Below are positions 10,670 through 21,674 of a stretch of DNA of 64,000 nt, piece after piece. The DNA lies in NCBI GenBank assembly GCA_022264855.1, contig JABYQU010000009.1, positions 372,001 through 436,000 of the forward strand, given 5' to 3'. Below the pieces are notes generated by a model. That model did no database searches. It was not told where the DNA came from and saw only the letters and a list, made by a program, of their open reading frames with translations. This DNA is from Lenzites betulinus. Its lineage: Eukaryota; Basidiomycota; Agaricomycetes; Polyporales; Polyporaceae. Each line of letters starts with the position of its first letter. Within the stretch, counting starts at the first letter, position 1. Made by a program: the position numbers and the translations under genes.

Positions 10670-11792
10670 CTATAAAAAGTCGTGTTTGTCCACTGTAGAG
10701 TTGGTGTCAATGGGGGCCATGTATGTATATCTTGTTTGCAAAGACGGAGAAGGCTCACTAATGAAGACGGGTGAAGAAAAGACATGGTTGGGCAAGATCG
10801 GATCGTAAAGTAGGCACAGCTCAGTGCACGTTCGGCGGGTACTGTCCAAGCGCCACGCAACGGTCAACCCGTAAGGAGGTCGTTGTTGTCGTCGTAGAGT
10901 GTGTTCGTCGAAGTCGAGGAGGTTAAAGACTGTTTGCAAGGATCCTGCGTCTCCGAAGTATCGACTCTGGTCGGGACAGAGGTGTAGTGATCGAAGGCAG
11001 GGGAACAGCCATGGTGGATCGGATGGTGTGGACAGATGGGTATATTCAGGCCACAGGAAGGGCTCTGACGCGACCTTGAAATCGTTATGTAGGAGCTCTT
11101 TGTACAGAGCGTGAAGGTCTTCTTCGGAAGCTTCAGGAAAGCGTCCAAGGGTGCGGCGAAGTAAAGTAAGAGTTGGGTAGCCGCACGCAAATGCGTCCGC
11201 TGAAACCCAGTTGATCAGGGCACTCGTGGGAGACCGAGCGATAGGTTGCAAGGGCGAGTCTGATGTGAAGGCGTAGATCGTAATCGTGCGGTCATGAGTG
11301 GCGACGAGAGTGGTAGCGCGTGAAACATGGAAGGGGAGGGTGCGATAGTGATGCTTGTGAACACGGACGGTTCGGACTGTAAGTGACAGTTCATCGATGT
11401 TCTGCATTTGTATGACCAGTTGCGCGGCAAGCGATGCAGGAGCAAATATTTCGAGATCCTTTGGGCGAACTGACTTATCGCGGAGCAGAAAGCTAAGGGC
11501 GCCGAAGCCCCCCACGACACTACGGGTTTCGCCAAGGACGGACCAGAATTCATCGGGGTTGGTTACGTAGTGGAGGGCGAGGCTGCGTTGGTCTGATAGC
11601 AAGACTGCATTAGCATGCAGGTAGAACGCGCGGCATGTTTTCCGGAGTGTGATGAGTGACGGAAGATCGCACTGTGAAGTGATCATGGTTGTTAACTCGA
11701 CGGGGAGCCTGTATGGTGTTGTGAGTATGGGGGGGAGAGGATGATCGGGTTACATACCGTAGTAAGGGCGATAGCGGGGCGTTGGCTGTCAT
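10670..11792 (-). CDS. F-box / nucleotidyltransferase-like protein, island copy Fb (357 aa)
   Basis: Exon 1 is 11792-11758 (MTANAPLSPLLR) and exon 2 is 11708-10670, sum 358 codons; an upstream ATG at 11834 is possible. F-box-like start LPVELTTMITSQCDLPSLIT then LRKTC. Core VVGGFGALSFLLRDKSVRPK followed by DLEIFAP keeps both acids of the minimal nucleotidyltransferase signature (G-G then D-L-E). The third acid position is replaced (ITIYAF). The rest follows the family: SALINWVSADAFACGYPTL, LCPDQSRYFGDAGSL, WRLDSTRRTCTELC, DPILP. Of the four copies it is the only one with the D-x-E pair intact. It lies about 300 bp downstream of Fa's start, in the same orientation, each with its own short first exon. 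Confidence 0.8.
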
Positions 11793-12238
11793 TGTGCGCG
11801 ATGTCCGGGATGAGAAAGGGAAGCGACAGAACATGGGGAAGTGTTAGGCCACTTATACGAGCAATATAGCGGTAGGTGAGGTGTTGAAATGTATAGCAAG
11901 ATGCGGAGGAGCGGAACGGAGCGGATGAATGAGTAAAAGTACGGAGAACGGTATGTAGCTGGTACTCTCGTACAGCGGAAGTCGAAGAGGAGCACATTTC
12001 AAACGGTACGCAGACGAGCCGCAACATTACACGTATATGCAGTTGGAAGAAATCACGCTGTAAACGATGAGCGCATGCAACTTTGTAAAGTAGAGAGTGG
12101 AGAGAAAAGTTCGGAGCTAAGTCTGTCCAGAGGAAGACGTTATGGACGTTACGCACAGTTCCGGAAGAAGTGGCATGAGAAGCTATCCATCGGATTAAAA
12201 GGCTGAAGTGGACAACGTCGTCCGTACAGAGTGTACTA

Positions 12239-13381
12239 TCACAGAGTGAAAGAGACCTTGCGAGGGGGGGGAGAATATGTCGCTCGAGGTGCGCGCACTA
12301 ATAGAGACACTGCATGGAGTTCGAAAGTGGTATACCATTTTGTAGTGTGCCAGGAAGCGTTAGGGGGTGTTCCTTTTGTTGGGATACGACGGCGATAGCA
12401 GAAGAACTCCACCAAAACGACGACGTCGAGGACGAGGTCGAAAGCGTTGAAACGCTGCATACTCTGACGGTCTCCATATTGAACTGTAGCATCGTATATA
12501 GCGTCAAAAACCTAAAACGTCAGTTAGATTATATGTATCGGAAGGAGGGCAAACGAAGCTTTACGAGAGGTCCATCGGAGTGCATGCGCGAACGACATAC
12601 ACATAGGGTTTTGCCGTCTGTCCCTGCGTGGTATAATAAGAAGTGGCTCGTGTCGGAAAGTGGAAAGCTTTTTGACGTACATGGCTTTGGTTTGCTGAGT
12701 TCATGGAGGCTGTTGATGGCATGTCGATCACAATTGCGCAGGAAGCCAATGTCCAATTCAAATCTGGTGTGAGGATCCATAGTAGTGGTGGACAGATGGA
12801 TAGAGGTGATAGGTCCGACCATCCATAATAGAAGTCGTTGGGATGAGAGACGATCGGATAAACAGGTACCGTTGCCGTCAATGCCCCAATCAACGTTAGG
12901 AGGGAGTTGAGTAACGTAATGAATAGCGTGTTGGGATGATACGAAGTCGAGGAATCTGAGGATACGGCTGACGAACATTAATTAGTGACGAAAGTTTGAA
13001 CGAGCGTAGAAACATCGTACCGTACGTTATGCACCGACCACCAGGCGCGCTTGAAACGCAGCTTGAATTGGTCGACGATCGCTGAGGAATTAGTGACGTC
13101 GCTTTGGAAGGCACCGTTAATAAGGATCGTGTGAGCGGTGTCGTTGCAGTTCGGTTGGGTGTGCTGCAGTCTATGTGTACTCTGATAAGATATAAGACAA
13201 ACGAAGAGGATGTAATGCGATACTTACGAGATGCGATTGGTGGCCATGGGAGGTGAACAACTAGTTGGAAAGGGCGATTGCTCAAAGTTAGGTTTTTAAC
13301 GGGAAAGGAACAGACCACATGGTGTAGAGCGGATATGGAGACAGCAGTGGTGAGTGTCGCAGTTCGGAGGTTGATTTCCAT
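12239..13381 (-). CDS. Island family A protein G1 (unknown function, multi-exon; first exon uncertain)
   Basis: Exons that keep frame: 13181-13021, 12967-12681, 12623-12565, 12511-12239. The family core is PPNVDWGIDGNG ... RLLLWMVGPITSIHL ... FELDIGFLRNCDRHAI. The C-terminal module is DVVVLVEFFCYRRR, then HTTKWYTTFELHAVSLLVRA. Close relatives by eye are G2, G6 and G7. The proposed first exon (ATG at 13381, MEINLRTATLTTAV) has a GT donor at TCT|C, but its phase does not match the next exon. Either the true start differs or one base is lost. No known domain. The mix of short beta-strand-like segments and basic residues would suit a nucleic-acid-binding beta-barrel, but that is only a guess. Confidence 0.65.
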
Positions 13382-13401
13382 AGAAAATTGTATTCGGTGT
13401 G

Positions 13402-14631
13402 TTACAATGGACGCTCTAGTTGGGGAATGGAGTATGGTGCGACCACGAGGAGATGAATGCTCTGAAGATGGAACCCTGTGAACCACGTCGACCAAGAATA
13501 CTCATCGTACGAGGAATGGAGCATACGGTGCCACCTGAAACACGAGCACTGTACGCTTACAATGTCTCCGACTTTGATTTGAGAAAATGAGAGAGTTTCG
13601 GAGATGCCCATACCCATGGTGGAATGATCGACAACTATGGGGGGGTGCTACAAAAAGGGGATATTCGTCAAACATAGTCGTTCGTTGAGGGAACGTAGCA
13701 ACATACGTAGTGGCTGTCTGATATGGGAGGAGCGCGACCGCATTCGAAGTAATTGCCGGGATGTGCTGTTTGATGTCAGCATTAATGGCTTACATGGCGT
13801 TGATGAGGAACACACCAGGAGAGGGGTTCGCCAAGCGGAGGAAGTGCCGCGTTGCATCGCGATCAGCGTCACGTACGAAACCCAGCATGAGCTTGGTACG
13901 AGCGCGTCCGTGAATCAGCGATATGGATGTCGACATCTCTTTCACAACGCTAATCATGTTTATAGTGACAGGGTGGCTCGTCGTGGGCTCACACAAAAGG
14001 TGTGAGGATAGTCCTGTGCCCCACGTGCTGTTCGGAGGCACGGCTGTAACATAGTACGTGGAGTTGCGTGGTGCGGACGCGCTGAATCTATTGACGATGT
14101 TGCTGGAGGCGAAGGTTAGCTACGTTTGGTGATACCCGACGGACGTACAGAGATCGCAAGAACGGAATCCAAGTGGGCAAGTTGATGTATGGCATCTCGG
14201 TGAGACTACGCTGCTGTAACGCGACCTGTAAGCCCCTTGGGAGTGTTGTGCGCGATAAGTTGCCGACGTCTGGCGTTCGTTGATGTAACGTAAGCTGTAA
14301 CACGCTCGGATGAGTGGCGTGCGATATGTCATCTATGTCGCTAGGTGTTGGCTGATGCAGCGCGTGCTGTAACGCGCACGGCGGTGTGGTACGGGAAATG
14401 TCGTCGATATCGCCATGCGACCGTTGGTGCAATGCGCAGAGAGTACCCCTTGGCAGAGTAGCGCACGATATGTCGTCGATGTCGGGGGTAAGCTGCCTGT
14501 GGGAGTGTACAAGACTCAGAGAGCGCAACGGTGCGCGAACAGGGGACATAGACGGACCTGTTGCAGAGCACTTCAGCGCTGTCGCTGTCCACGTTGGGTG
14601 GCATGATATGGGCTGAAGAGTTGAAGTTCAT
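13402..14631 (-). CDS. Island family A protein G2, with an internal 24-residue tandem repeat
   Basis: Starts MNFNSSAHIMPPNVDSDS (ATG 14631; an alternative ATG at 14712). Exons continue through a repeat region, then NIVNRFSASAPRNSTYYVT ... PPNSTWGTGLSSHLL ... PVTINMISVVKEMSTSISLI ... KLMLGFVRDADRDATRHF, and after two short introns the C-terminal module KVGDIVSVQCSCFRWHRML ... STWFTGFHLQSIHLLVVAP. The order and spacing match G1, G6 and G7, although identity is low. What is unusual is the block at about residues 25-125, made of four copies starting DIDDIS / DVGNLS, absent from the paralogs. Function unknown. Confidence 0.7.
14190..14485 (-). repeat. Four-copy coding minisatellite, about 72 bp period
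   Basis: On the minus strand the units begin with codons for DIDDISCATLPRG, DIDDISRTTPPCA, DIDDISHATHPSV and DVGNLSRTTLPRG. Each is followed by a stretch ending in LHQ or LQQ. Length per unit is 23-24 codons and all stay in frame within G2. The sequence of the copies has diverged, so the expansion is not brand new. Confidence 0.85.
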
Positions 14632-14945
14632 GAGAGGAGGGGAGGACGAGGGAACTGAAAGCAATAAGGACGTCGTTAAAGAATGAGCCGTGCATGTCTC
14701 ACTACTTAGCATGCATGCGGGAAGAATGTCCCGTGGATTTCGACGGCGGTCTCATGATGGGTTTCAAAAATACAGAGAACTTTGGCTGATACATTGACGA
14801 CAATGTGGGAGGGGCTAAGAAAGCGTAAGAAGAGGGAAGAGGAATATACTAGCACCTGAAGAACATTCCCACAGTAGGCGCGTGCTCAGCGCTGAACACA
14901 ACGTAATGACGCGCGAGGGTAGAAAGGATTGAGACGAACAAGGCT

Positions 14946-16026
14946 TTACATTGAGGGATACGAAAGGTAAACAGTGCGCAGCCTCAGAGTGTTCTCGACT
15001 AGGATGACGGGAAAGGTACGGAGACCTTCGGGTAATATGGGGTCATAAGTGCCACATGCGGAAGCACACGGTCGGCGGGAGGAAGGTAACCGCCAGGCGA
15101 CAGATATTGCGTAGGGGTGTTCTCTGCGACGACGGAGGTTGTCGACGTCCATGGCAGTCAGGTCAAACATGGTAACCAATGATCCAGGATCGCCGAAGTA
15201 CCGTCCTTGCTCAGGACAGAGGAAGAGATCGCGAACGCAGGGCTGCCTCCAGGTGTGTTGCGAGGTATACGCGCGTCGTTCGTATTCACGCCATGCGGAC
15301 GGCTCGGCGCGGATATCGAACCCATGCCGGAGGAGTGATGTGTAGTCGGACTGTGATGATATGTCGAGAGGGGTTTTGCTTGGTGCCCGTGCGAGCGAGC
15401 GTCTCTGGAACGTGAGGGTAGGGTATGCGCATGCGAAGATGAAGGGGGAAATCCAGTTGATCAGTGCGCTGCATTGCCGGGCTGCGATGGGATCCAACGC
15501 GGAATCGGAGACTGAGGTGTAGATAGTGATAGATCGCCCACGAGTAGTGAGGAACGTGGTCGCGCGGCGAACATGGCATGGCAGGGAAGCGGAGTGTGAC
15601 CGCCGGTTCAGCACGTGCTGGATGTCCAAGTCCATCTCGATATCGTCCTCCAGCAACTGTATGAGATGGTTTGCGTGGGGAGAGGCGACGTAAATCTCCA
15701 ACGTAGGGGGGCGCATGGAGGAGTCGCGCAGGAGGAAACTGAGTGCAGCGAAACCGCCAATCACAGCTCGGGTTTCTTCAAGGTGTGCGCACAGCGTATC
15801 GGAGGAGGGTACGTAGTGCTCAAGGAGGTTGTTACGTTCCGAATTTAGGAGATGCGTGGTGTGGTTGTAGAGCTCGACACATGTTCGACGTATGGCCAGT
15901 AGAGTGGGAATGTCGCTGTATTGGAGGATGGATCGCAGAAGTTCTGGAGGCAAGCTTGGGCGTGTTAGAACTCACGAGTGCGGAGATTCAGGTTATAAAC
16001 TGTGTATGAACTACCACTCACTGCAT
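14946..16026 (-). CDS. F-box / nucleotidyltransferase-like protein, island copy Fc (337 aa)
   Basis: The best model has a five-base first exon (ATG CA, 16026-16022) spliced to 15954-14946, giving 338 codons that open MHLPPELLRSILQYSD. The long exon itself has no ATG before the F-box. F-box-like LPPELLRSILQYSDIPTLLA then IRRTC; core VIGGFAALSFLLRDSSMRPP then TLEIYVA (first acid is Thr). Then RQCSALINWISPFIFACAYP, CPEQGRYFGDPGSL, RRPCASACGTYDPILP. A microexon is a weak point of the model, but Fa and Fb use the same arrangement of a short first exon before the F-box. Function unknown; divergent catalytic residues suggest binding rather than catalysis. Confidence 0.72.
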
Positions 16027-16352
16027 CAGATTCGTGGGCCGTGGCACGAAGGGGGCGTCGGCCATTGTAAACGTTGCGGAGAGGTAGAGGAGGCGACAGC
16101 AAAGTATTTAAACTGGTCCTCCATTTCGGAAGTATGTGGATGCGAACCTACAAAGGATGGCAAGTGAAGAATGTTTCGCAATCGTTCATACCAAAAGGAC
16201 TCAGAGCATGTACAGGTGTAGAGATGGTGAAATGACGGACAACACCGAGGGCTATGGAAGGAGAAGATCATGACGTACTGGATTATGTATCAGTACTGCT
16301 CGCATATATTTGAGATCATCAGGGAGGACGAACAAGCGGTAAGGAACATTCT

Positions 16353-17796
16353 CTATGAAAAGTAAGGTCCGACACGAAGCGGGAAGGACACGGTTGTGGC
16401 GTGAGGCGTTGCGGCGGCCTGAAAGGAGTTGGAGAATTTGCATCGTCCACCGCAAGGGTAACCTCCGCGGATCCAGCGAACCGTGATAGACGGATCCGGT
16501 AGGGCGACCTTCGGCTCACAAGCGGCCAAGTGAGCAATAGGAGCAAAAGATCCTATCAAACAGTGCATATCTCCGAAGAAACGTATGGTGCGAGCGCACC
16601 CTATGTCGGCGTCGCATTCGGCTCTGGTGTTCGCGGACCACGCAAGAGGGCGTGCTCGAAAATTGTAGCCTCGAGCGACATACTTTTCCATGGCGTTGAT
16701 CGAGCGGGGAGGAGGGATCTGGAGGCCGACGAGTTTGAACGGGTTCAAAAGGCCTCTTCCAGACAGTGTGTAGGTCGGGTACGCGACACAGAACCCGTCC
16801 GCGGTGAGGTAGTTCATGAGATGGGATGACCAAAACAGGGGGATGGGTTCCAGGGCGGAGGACGACGACGATTGGATGACATCGATTTCATGATCGGTGC
16901 GCTGGAGATGCACGACTTTCTCAATCGACGAATTGTCGTATGGGTATTTGGATGTATCAATTTTCGTCACGGAGTAACCCTCTGATGCGCAAAGGTAGTC
17001 GACAAAAGCTTGGAGTCCGTGGCGGGGAGTGTAGATGTTGAGATCGGAAGGGGACCACTGCGCGGCACGTTCATTATCGAGTATGTGGAGTGCAGTTGAG
17101 CCAGACAGGACGGAAGAGGTGATGCGTAACATGTCTCGGAATAGCAAAGGCTTCTCGACGAAGTGCGACAGTGCGACCATGTAACGGAGGTCCAGAGCAT
17201 GTGCACCGGCGACGTCGTGCAAGTCGGATTCCGCGCGCCATTGTTGTAGGGCACAGAGGTCCTTGTCGGCAGCGGTGGCAAAGAGGTTGTTGCTAGTGGA
17301 TAAGAGGTGAGATTTATAAGCGACATTGTCGGGACGGAAGGCCCTCACAAATTCGGCCGGTCCGTGTCCTCACGAGCGATGTCAACCGCAGAGAGCTTGT
17401 AGTGTGCATTGCGCTCAGATTCCGCGGCAGATTGGGCGGTGTCGTCTACATTGTTATCGCAGACGGAGGGCAGAACACCATCGCTGTAGAAGAAAGGTCC
17501 ATGATGAAATTAAGGATACTGTCACTGGGAGCACAAAAAATCTCACGGGACTGTCGTAGAGGTGTCGGTAGCAAGCGCGCACGACGTGGGACTTTGCATT
17601 GTGCTCTCGGGTGTGGTGGTAGGTCTAGCATTGTCGTCAAGGAAAGATAGGCATGCGGTAGGGAACGAACTCACGAGGGTGACATGGTAAAGTCCGATGG
17701 GACTATAGAACGGTGTAAGGGAAGTGTTTGGCGGTGTAGGAACGGCGAAGAGCAATAGTACAATGTGGCAAGTTGTTGTAACTGCTTGAACGTCAT
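16353..17796 (-). CDS. Nucleotidyltransferase-fold-like protein, island copy Fd (canonical agaricomycete member)
   Basis: Starts MTFKQLQQLATLYY (ATG 17796). Four exons are joined over three introns; the last intron ends CCACTAG before NNLFATAADKDL. Core SVLSGSTALHIL ... WSPSDLNIYTP has the Gly-Ser and Asp of the nucleotidyltransferase signature, but Asn replaces the second acid. A later HEIDVIQS keeps the third acid lost in the other copies. Following motifs LMNYLTADGFCVAYPTYTL and CARTIRFFGDMHCLIGSF match a large family of agaricomycete hypothetical proteins I know from general experience. It lacks the F-box start found in Fa-Fc and ends in a Gly/Cys-rich region (RGGYPCGGRCKF). Real gene: likely. 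Enzymatic activity: unproven. Confidence 0.78.
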
Positions 17797-17867
17797 TGTC
17801 AGAGCTTATATATCGGGGGCACGGGCATACATTAGCGGAGATAAGTCCATCGGAAAGTTGAGAACAT

Positions 17868-18491
17868 TCATTCATCCAGTTCCCCGGTCTGAGCAACGTC
17901 TCCAGACTCAGCATCGTTCGCCTCATCTCCAACTACATCCTCGGCTGGGATCGGAGTGCCGCCACGGACAATGCATACATGGGACGAATGGAGGGCGTTG
18001 CGTCTTCGGATATGTAGAAATGATACGTCGAGGCCTATGGTACCGGAGGGCGAGTCACGCAAATGAATAGCGGTACCGACACGATACTGCGGATGGGGGA
18101 GTTGTCAGGATGTGAAGAACAAAAATGAAAGCGCACATACCGATGTACCATATCGATTGCGCCGTGTAATTACGACGTACATGGGCATGTTGAATGGGTT
18201 CCGTGGCAAATAGACTTGAACGCCTCTGCGACGAGGGACGGACACCTCAACATTGGTGGTTGGCGCGGAGGCACTCCATTCCAGTGCGTTCCAAGATGTT
18301 TCGACGCGTACATTGTCTGGGCCGACTTGAATGAGATGAACAGTGACCAACAGATGGCGCTGAAAAGAGGTAAGGACCGAAGAAGAATACTCAGTTTCAG
18401 GACGTACATTACACGTGCCATCTTCTGCTGGGGGGGCCTGAATGTAGATAGGTACACTGAGGACCATGGTCGATGTCGCGAGGGTTGTCAT
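17868..18491 (-). CDS. Island family B small protein G3 (unknown)
   Basis: Three exons read from ATG 18491 (MTTLATSTMVLSVPIYIQAP) through RHLLVTVHLIQVGPDNVRVE and GVQVYLPRNPFNMPMYVVIT to an acidic tail ending QTGELDE. A TATAAAT lies 36 bp before the ATG. The protein is about 175 residues with alternating hydrophobic beta-strand pattern, no signal peptide and no catalytic motif. It resembles G5 in order of elements: a short N-terminal strand, an intron, a strand block ending in P-x-Y-x-V/L, an intron, then an acidic tail. Possibly an all-beta binding protein. Function unknown. Confidence 0.65.
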
Positions 18492-18526
18492 GTTGTTGTT
18501 GTGGTGTAGAACGGGTTCGCGGCGCA

Positions 18527-18533
18527 ATTTATA
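18527..18533 (-). promoter_or_regulatory. TATA box of G3
   Basis: TATAAAT on the minus strand, 36 bp upstream of the G3 start codon. Confidence 0.6.
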
Positions 18534-18704
18534 GCGAGCAGCGGATGCGGAATCAGACTACAATGCAGCCTGCGACGCGCAGCGGGAGATCCGCAGAGGA
18601 CGACGAAGTTTGCGATCATGCCCGGAGGCATGGGGAATGGCGAGCCAGGGCAGCGACGGTGTCGGGAGAGAACCTGGGTGCATGGGGGAATGAGAACAAG
18701 TACG

Positions 18705-19185
18705 TCAGTGGCGGTACGATGGAGATTGACACACGAACGGATGCGTTTCAAAATGCCGGAAGCTGTGGAGGAGCCGGATTTCAGCATGCGGAACGGAGCC
18801 TGTCGTAAAAATATGGAGGTTAACGCGGAAGGAGAAGTCGGTGATGCGACCACCATGCCACAGATACACTGCTCGACGACATAGTTTGCGAGACATGGAA
18901 AAGACAGTGAATTAGGCACTTACGACGAAGATCTGAATAACTTTGACATGTACAGACGTCAGTTGTTCGCCACGACGAAGACTTGGCCACCAGAGATGGA
19001 CATAGGACTCCATAATATACAATGAAAAGCATGCAGGGCGCTCGGAGAGCGGAAACACGAAGGTCTGCAATTCATAGGTGGGTCTGTAACTTGCGCAGTA
19101 CTTGTTCTGCCATCAGTAAGCGTCTGCAATGGGAAGTTGTGACGAAATTGCAAAGGGCATGCGCACTTGTGGGATGTATCTCCAT
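18705..19185 (-). CDS. Possible family B-like gene or remnant (H)
   Basis: From ATG 19185 (MEIHPTSAHALCNFVTT) a 40 bp intron can be spliced in frame to TFVFPLSERPACFSLYIMES, then RRGEQLTSVHVKVIQIFV, followed by a GT donor. Downstream the frame is unclear: at least two frames stay open (one with WHGGRITDFSFRVNLHIF). It lies between G3 and the divergently oriented G4. The first two exons have the strand-rich look of family B, but I could not close a full model, so it may be a broken copy. Confidence 0.35.
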
Positions 19186-19211
19186 ACAGGAAAAGTTGAA
19201 GACTGTCAGCG

Positions 19212-19217
19212 TATAAA
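19212..19217 (+). promoter_or_regulatory. TATA box of G4
   Basis: TATAAA 44 bp before the ATG at 19261. It helped choose that ATG over the one at 19316, since a phase-1 intron (19277-19328) then joins the short first exon in frame. Confidence 0.6.
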
Positions 19218-19260
19218 TTCGCGCGAGCGGATGGGGCAGGCTTCACCGCTCAACTGTGCA

Positions 19261-20409
19261 ATGTCTTTGATCACTGGTCAGTGCGTTTAATCATCCAAGT
19301 GAAAACAGTACACTTATGGTGTCCGTAGTGAACTGCGCGATACTGCCCTCTCTTTGGCCGAACGGACTTGGGCGGGTGTCTCCCAGGTTGAGGGACCTTC
19401 AAGTTCGCGATAGCTGGAGGTTTGTGCCCGAGGAATACGACGACCTATATGATTGGGCAACCGTCATCGACGACGAAGCAGAATCCGCGGACGGCTGTCT
19501 TGTGAAACACCTCGTCTACGACCACACCATGCTCCCGCAAGGAGGAGGAGACGCTCTGTATGAAGTTACAGTGTTACTGCAAGGCTTCATGGGGGATCAT
19601 GCACTGGGAGTGTTGGGAAACTGGCGAGGGTGAGTTTAAAACATCGTAATCGTCCCTGTTACTGAAAATACGCAGGGAAGAGCGGGACGCACCTCAGGCA
19701 CAGCAGTTTCTGAAGTTGCAGTCGGGTGGCGTGGAAGACGCGTTCAGCGCCCAGCGGCGCGCGCTGCAGAACATCCTCATGGTTGTCCATACCCAGACGG
19801 GGGGAGAGCCTCGCATGGATGAGGACGAGAACAGCATTACCCTTCGCCGTACGGTGTTCACAAAGGTGAGGGGGTCGACGTTGTGAGCAGTACGATAACT
19901 TACCTTCAACGCAGGTTCGGCCAACGGGTCAGCGGAACTCAGTCGTTGAGTTGAACGACATCAACGATCCTTTCAAAGCAGCGAGGAGGATGTCGTCCCG
20001 GTGGTGTATCGACCACACCATTGACACATGTGTCCGCCGCCCGAACGGTACGAACATCCCCGTCTCGCCAGACGCCATTAGAAGAGGGGATTTCATTGAG
20101 GTAGCGGTCACCGCACACATAAGGACGGTAGTCAGCCGGAAGCGGCGGCAGACTATCGTTGATTTCGCAATGCACGAGGTTGTTCGACTTTGGAGTGCTC
20201 GAGAGGCAAAGGTGAGCGTGATCAGAACTTCTGAACCCACCTATTCATATTGTGTCGTACAGGAGAAATACACCCGCACCGATACAGCCGGTGTAGATGC
20301 CGGGCGGGACCGTCGTGCTCCTGTAGTGATGCGGGCAGGGAGGCTGCCTGAAGAGGTCGGACAACTGGACGTGGTTGGTGGCGAAGATAACGAGTACATG
20401 GAAAATTGA
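19261..20409 (+). CDS. Island protein G4 (316 aa), C-terminal module shared with family A
   Basis: Exons 19261-19276, 19329-19629, 19676-19865, 19915-20211 and 20263-20409; total 951 nt. The N-terminal half is not like the other copies: RVSPRLRDLQVRDSWRFVP, an acidic stretch, and LYEVTVLLQGFMGDHALGV. The C-terminal part has RRGDFIEVAVTAHIRTVV ... RRQTIVDFAMHEVVRLW. This has the same G-D-x-x-x-V ... F-x-x-x-x-V-x-L layout as G1, G2, G6 and G7. It ends with an Asp/Gly-rich tail. It is one of two plus-strand genes in the island. No known domain can be assigned with confidence. Confidence 0.75.
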
Positions 20410-20697
20410 AAGCACTAGAATGAATTACATCACATGAGAGCCTTAGACAAAGAAAGAGAATATATCGATGTGTGCGCGCGCGTACGTCGGTGGGAAAAGC
20501 ATAAGAAGGCGCTCATGTTGCATGATGCGATCCGAAGACGTCGGCATGGGCGGCTCTTCGCTGGAGCGTCGCGAGTAATGTACTGGAAAGATGTTTGGTA
20601 AGTTCCATGCCGTGAGGTAAGGTGATACGTGCTTGTACGCGGACTGTGAATGTTAGTGAAGGCATGGTCATTCGACATGTCTTACATCGTGCACTGA

Positions 20698-20704
20698 TAT
20701 AAAA
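20698..20704 (+). promoter_or_regulatory. TATA box of G5
   Basis: TATAAAA 46 bp before the ATG at 20750. Confidence 0.6.
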
Positions 20705-20749
20705 CCCGTGCGAGGGAGGGTACTTTTCGCAGCACGATCTTAAACTGTG

Positions 20750-21426
20750 ATGTCGAGCGCGTACGCCATCACCTTGGGCCAATCGCTCCTCATACCGCTA
20801 TATGTGCGCGCGCGCTCAGTGCTGTTTGGAGACGATAACATGGTGAGTGTTTGTCACGTGGTGCGTACTTCGCTAACTATTTGTTAGAGACACATCTTGA
20901 TCAATGTGTTCGTCTGTGACGACGGCTTGCTGCCCGCGGACGCGCAAGTCCGCTGCATGGTGTTGAAGCATGATTGTTCTGCGTCACACGAGCACGAAGA
21001 ACGGTCCGGGATTAATGCCGCTCTGCCGCAGGCGGGAGCGCAAATCTATGTTTCTACCGACGTATTCACGTCCCCGATCTACATGGTCCTGGCGAGGAAA
21101 GATGCATCGAATCGACGTGTAAGATAACGGCGCGTGCTCTGTACACCGTTCAGTGCTGACTTGTACCACAGCTGATTCAGGTCATTACTATTTGCCTATC
21201 CATCGATACAGATCGTGAATCCCCGGCCGTCCGTATATTCGTCAGGACACAGACGCAGGAAGGGGTCAAGTGGTTTACCAATCCGCTATCGACGGTGGAC
21301 CCATCCGTCGGAGCCACAGAGGATATGGGATACAGTGGCGACGACGTGCGGGACGAGGGCGCCGGTGAAACTGTCATTGATGACGATGTTAATCTTGTAA
21401 CCACTGATGTGGATGTGTTCGACTGA
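20750..21426 (+). CDS. Island family B small protein G5 (192 aa)
   Basis: Exons 20750-20842, 20888-21118 and 21172-21426, 579 nt in one frame. It opens MSSAYAITLGQSLLIPLYVR, continues RHILINVFVCDDGLLPADAQ and QIYVSTDVFTSPIYMVLARK, then LIQVITICLSID, and ends in a very acidic tail (TEDMGYSGDD ... VTTDVDVFD). Both exon phases and element order parallel G3, which suggests common descent despite low identity. No signal peptide or membrane helix. Function unknown. Confidence 0.68.
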
Positions 21427-21674
21427 AGTAAAGCGCAAATACATCATAGATTCAAGTAATGCACCGTGGTGTCACAGTCGGAAGATACAGTACAAGGTGG
21501 TACGGAACATACATGGTACAGTAGAACATACGACATACAATGGAAGAAGAGTAAGCAGAAATACTTCAAAGTCTGAGCGTCCACATTCAGCGGCTACATA
21601 CAGCACAGAGATGTACGTACGTCAGATATGTGATGTACCAATAGCACAATTTAAAGGACATACCGGTATGACCT

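Noticed and set aside
14190..14485. CRISPR-like array
   Set aside because: The repeats are directly adjacent coding units of about 72 bp without spacers, in a eukaryotic gene.
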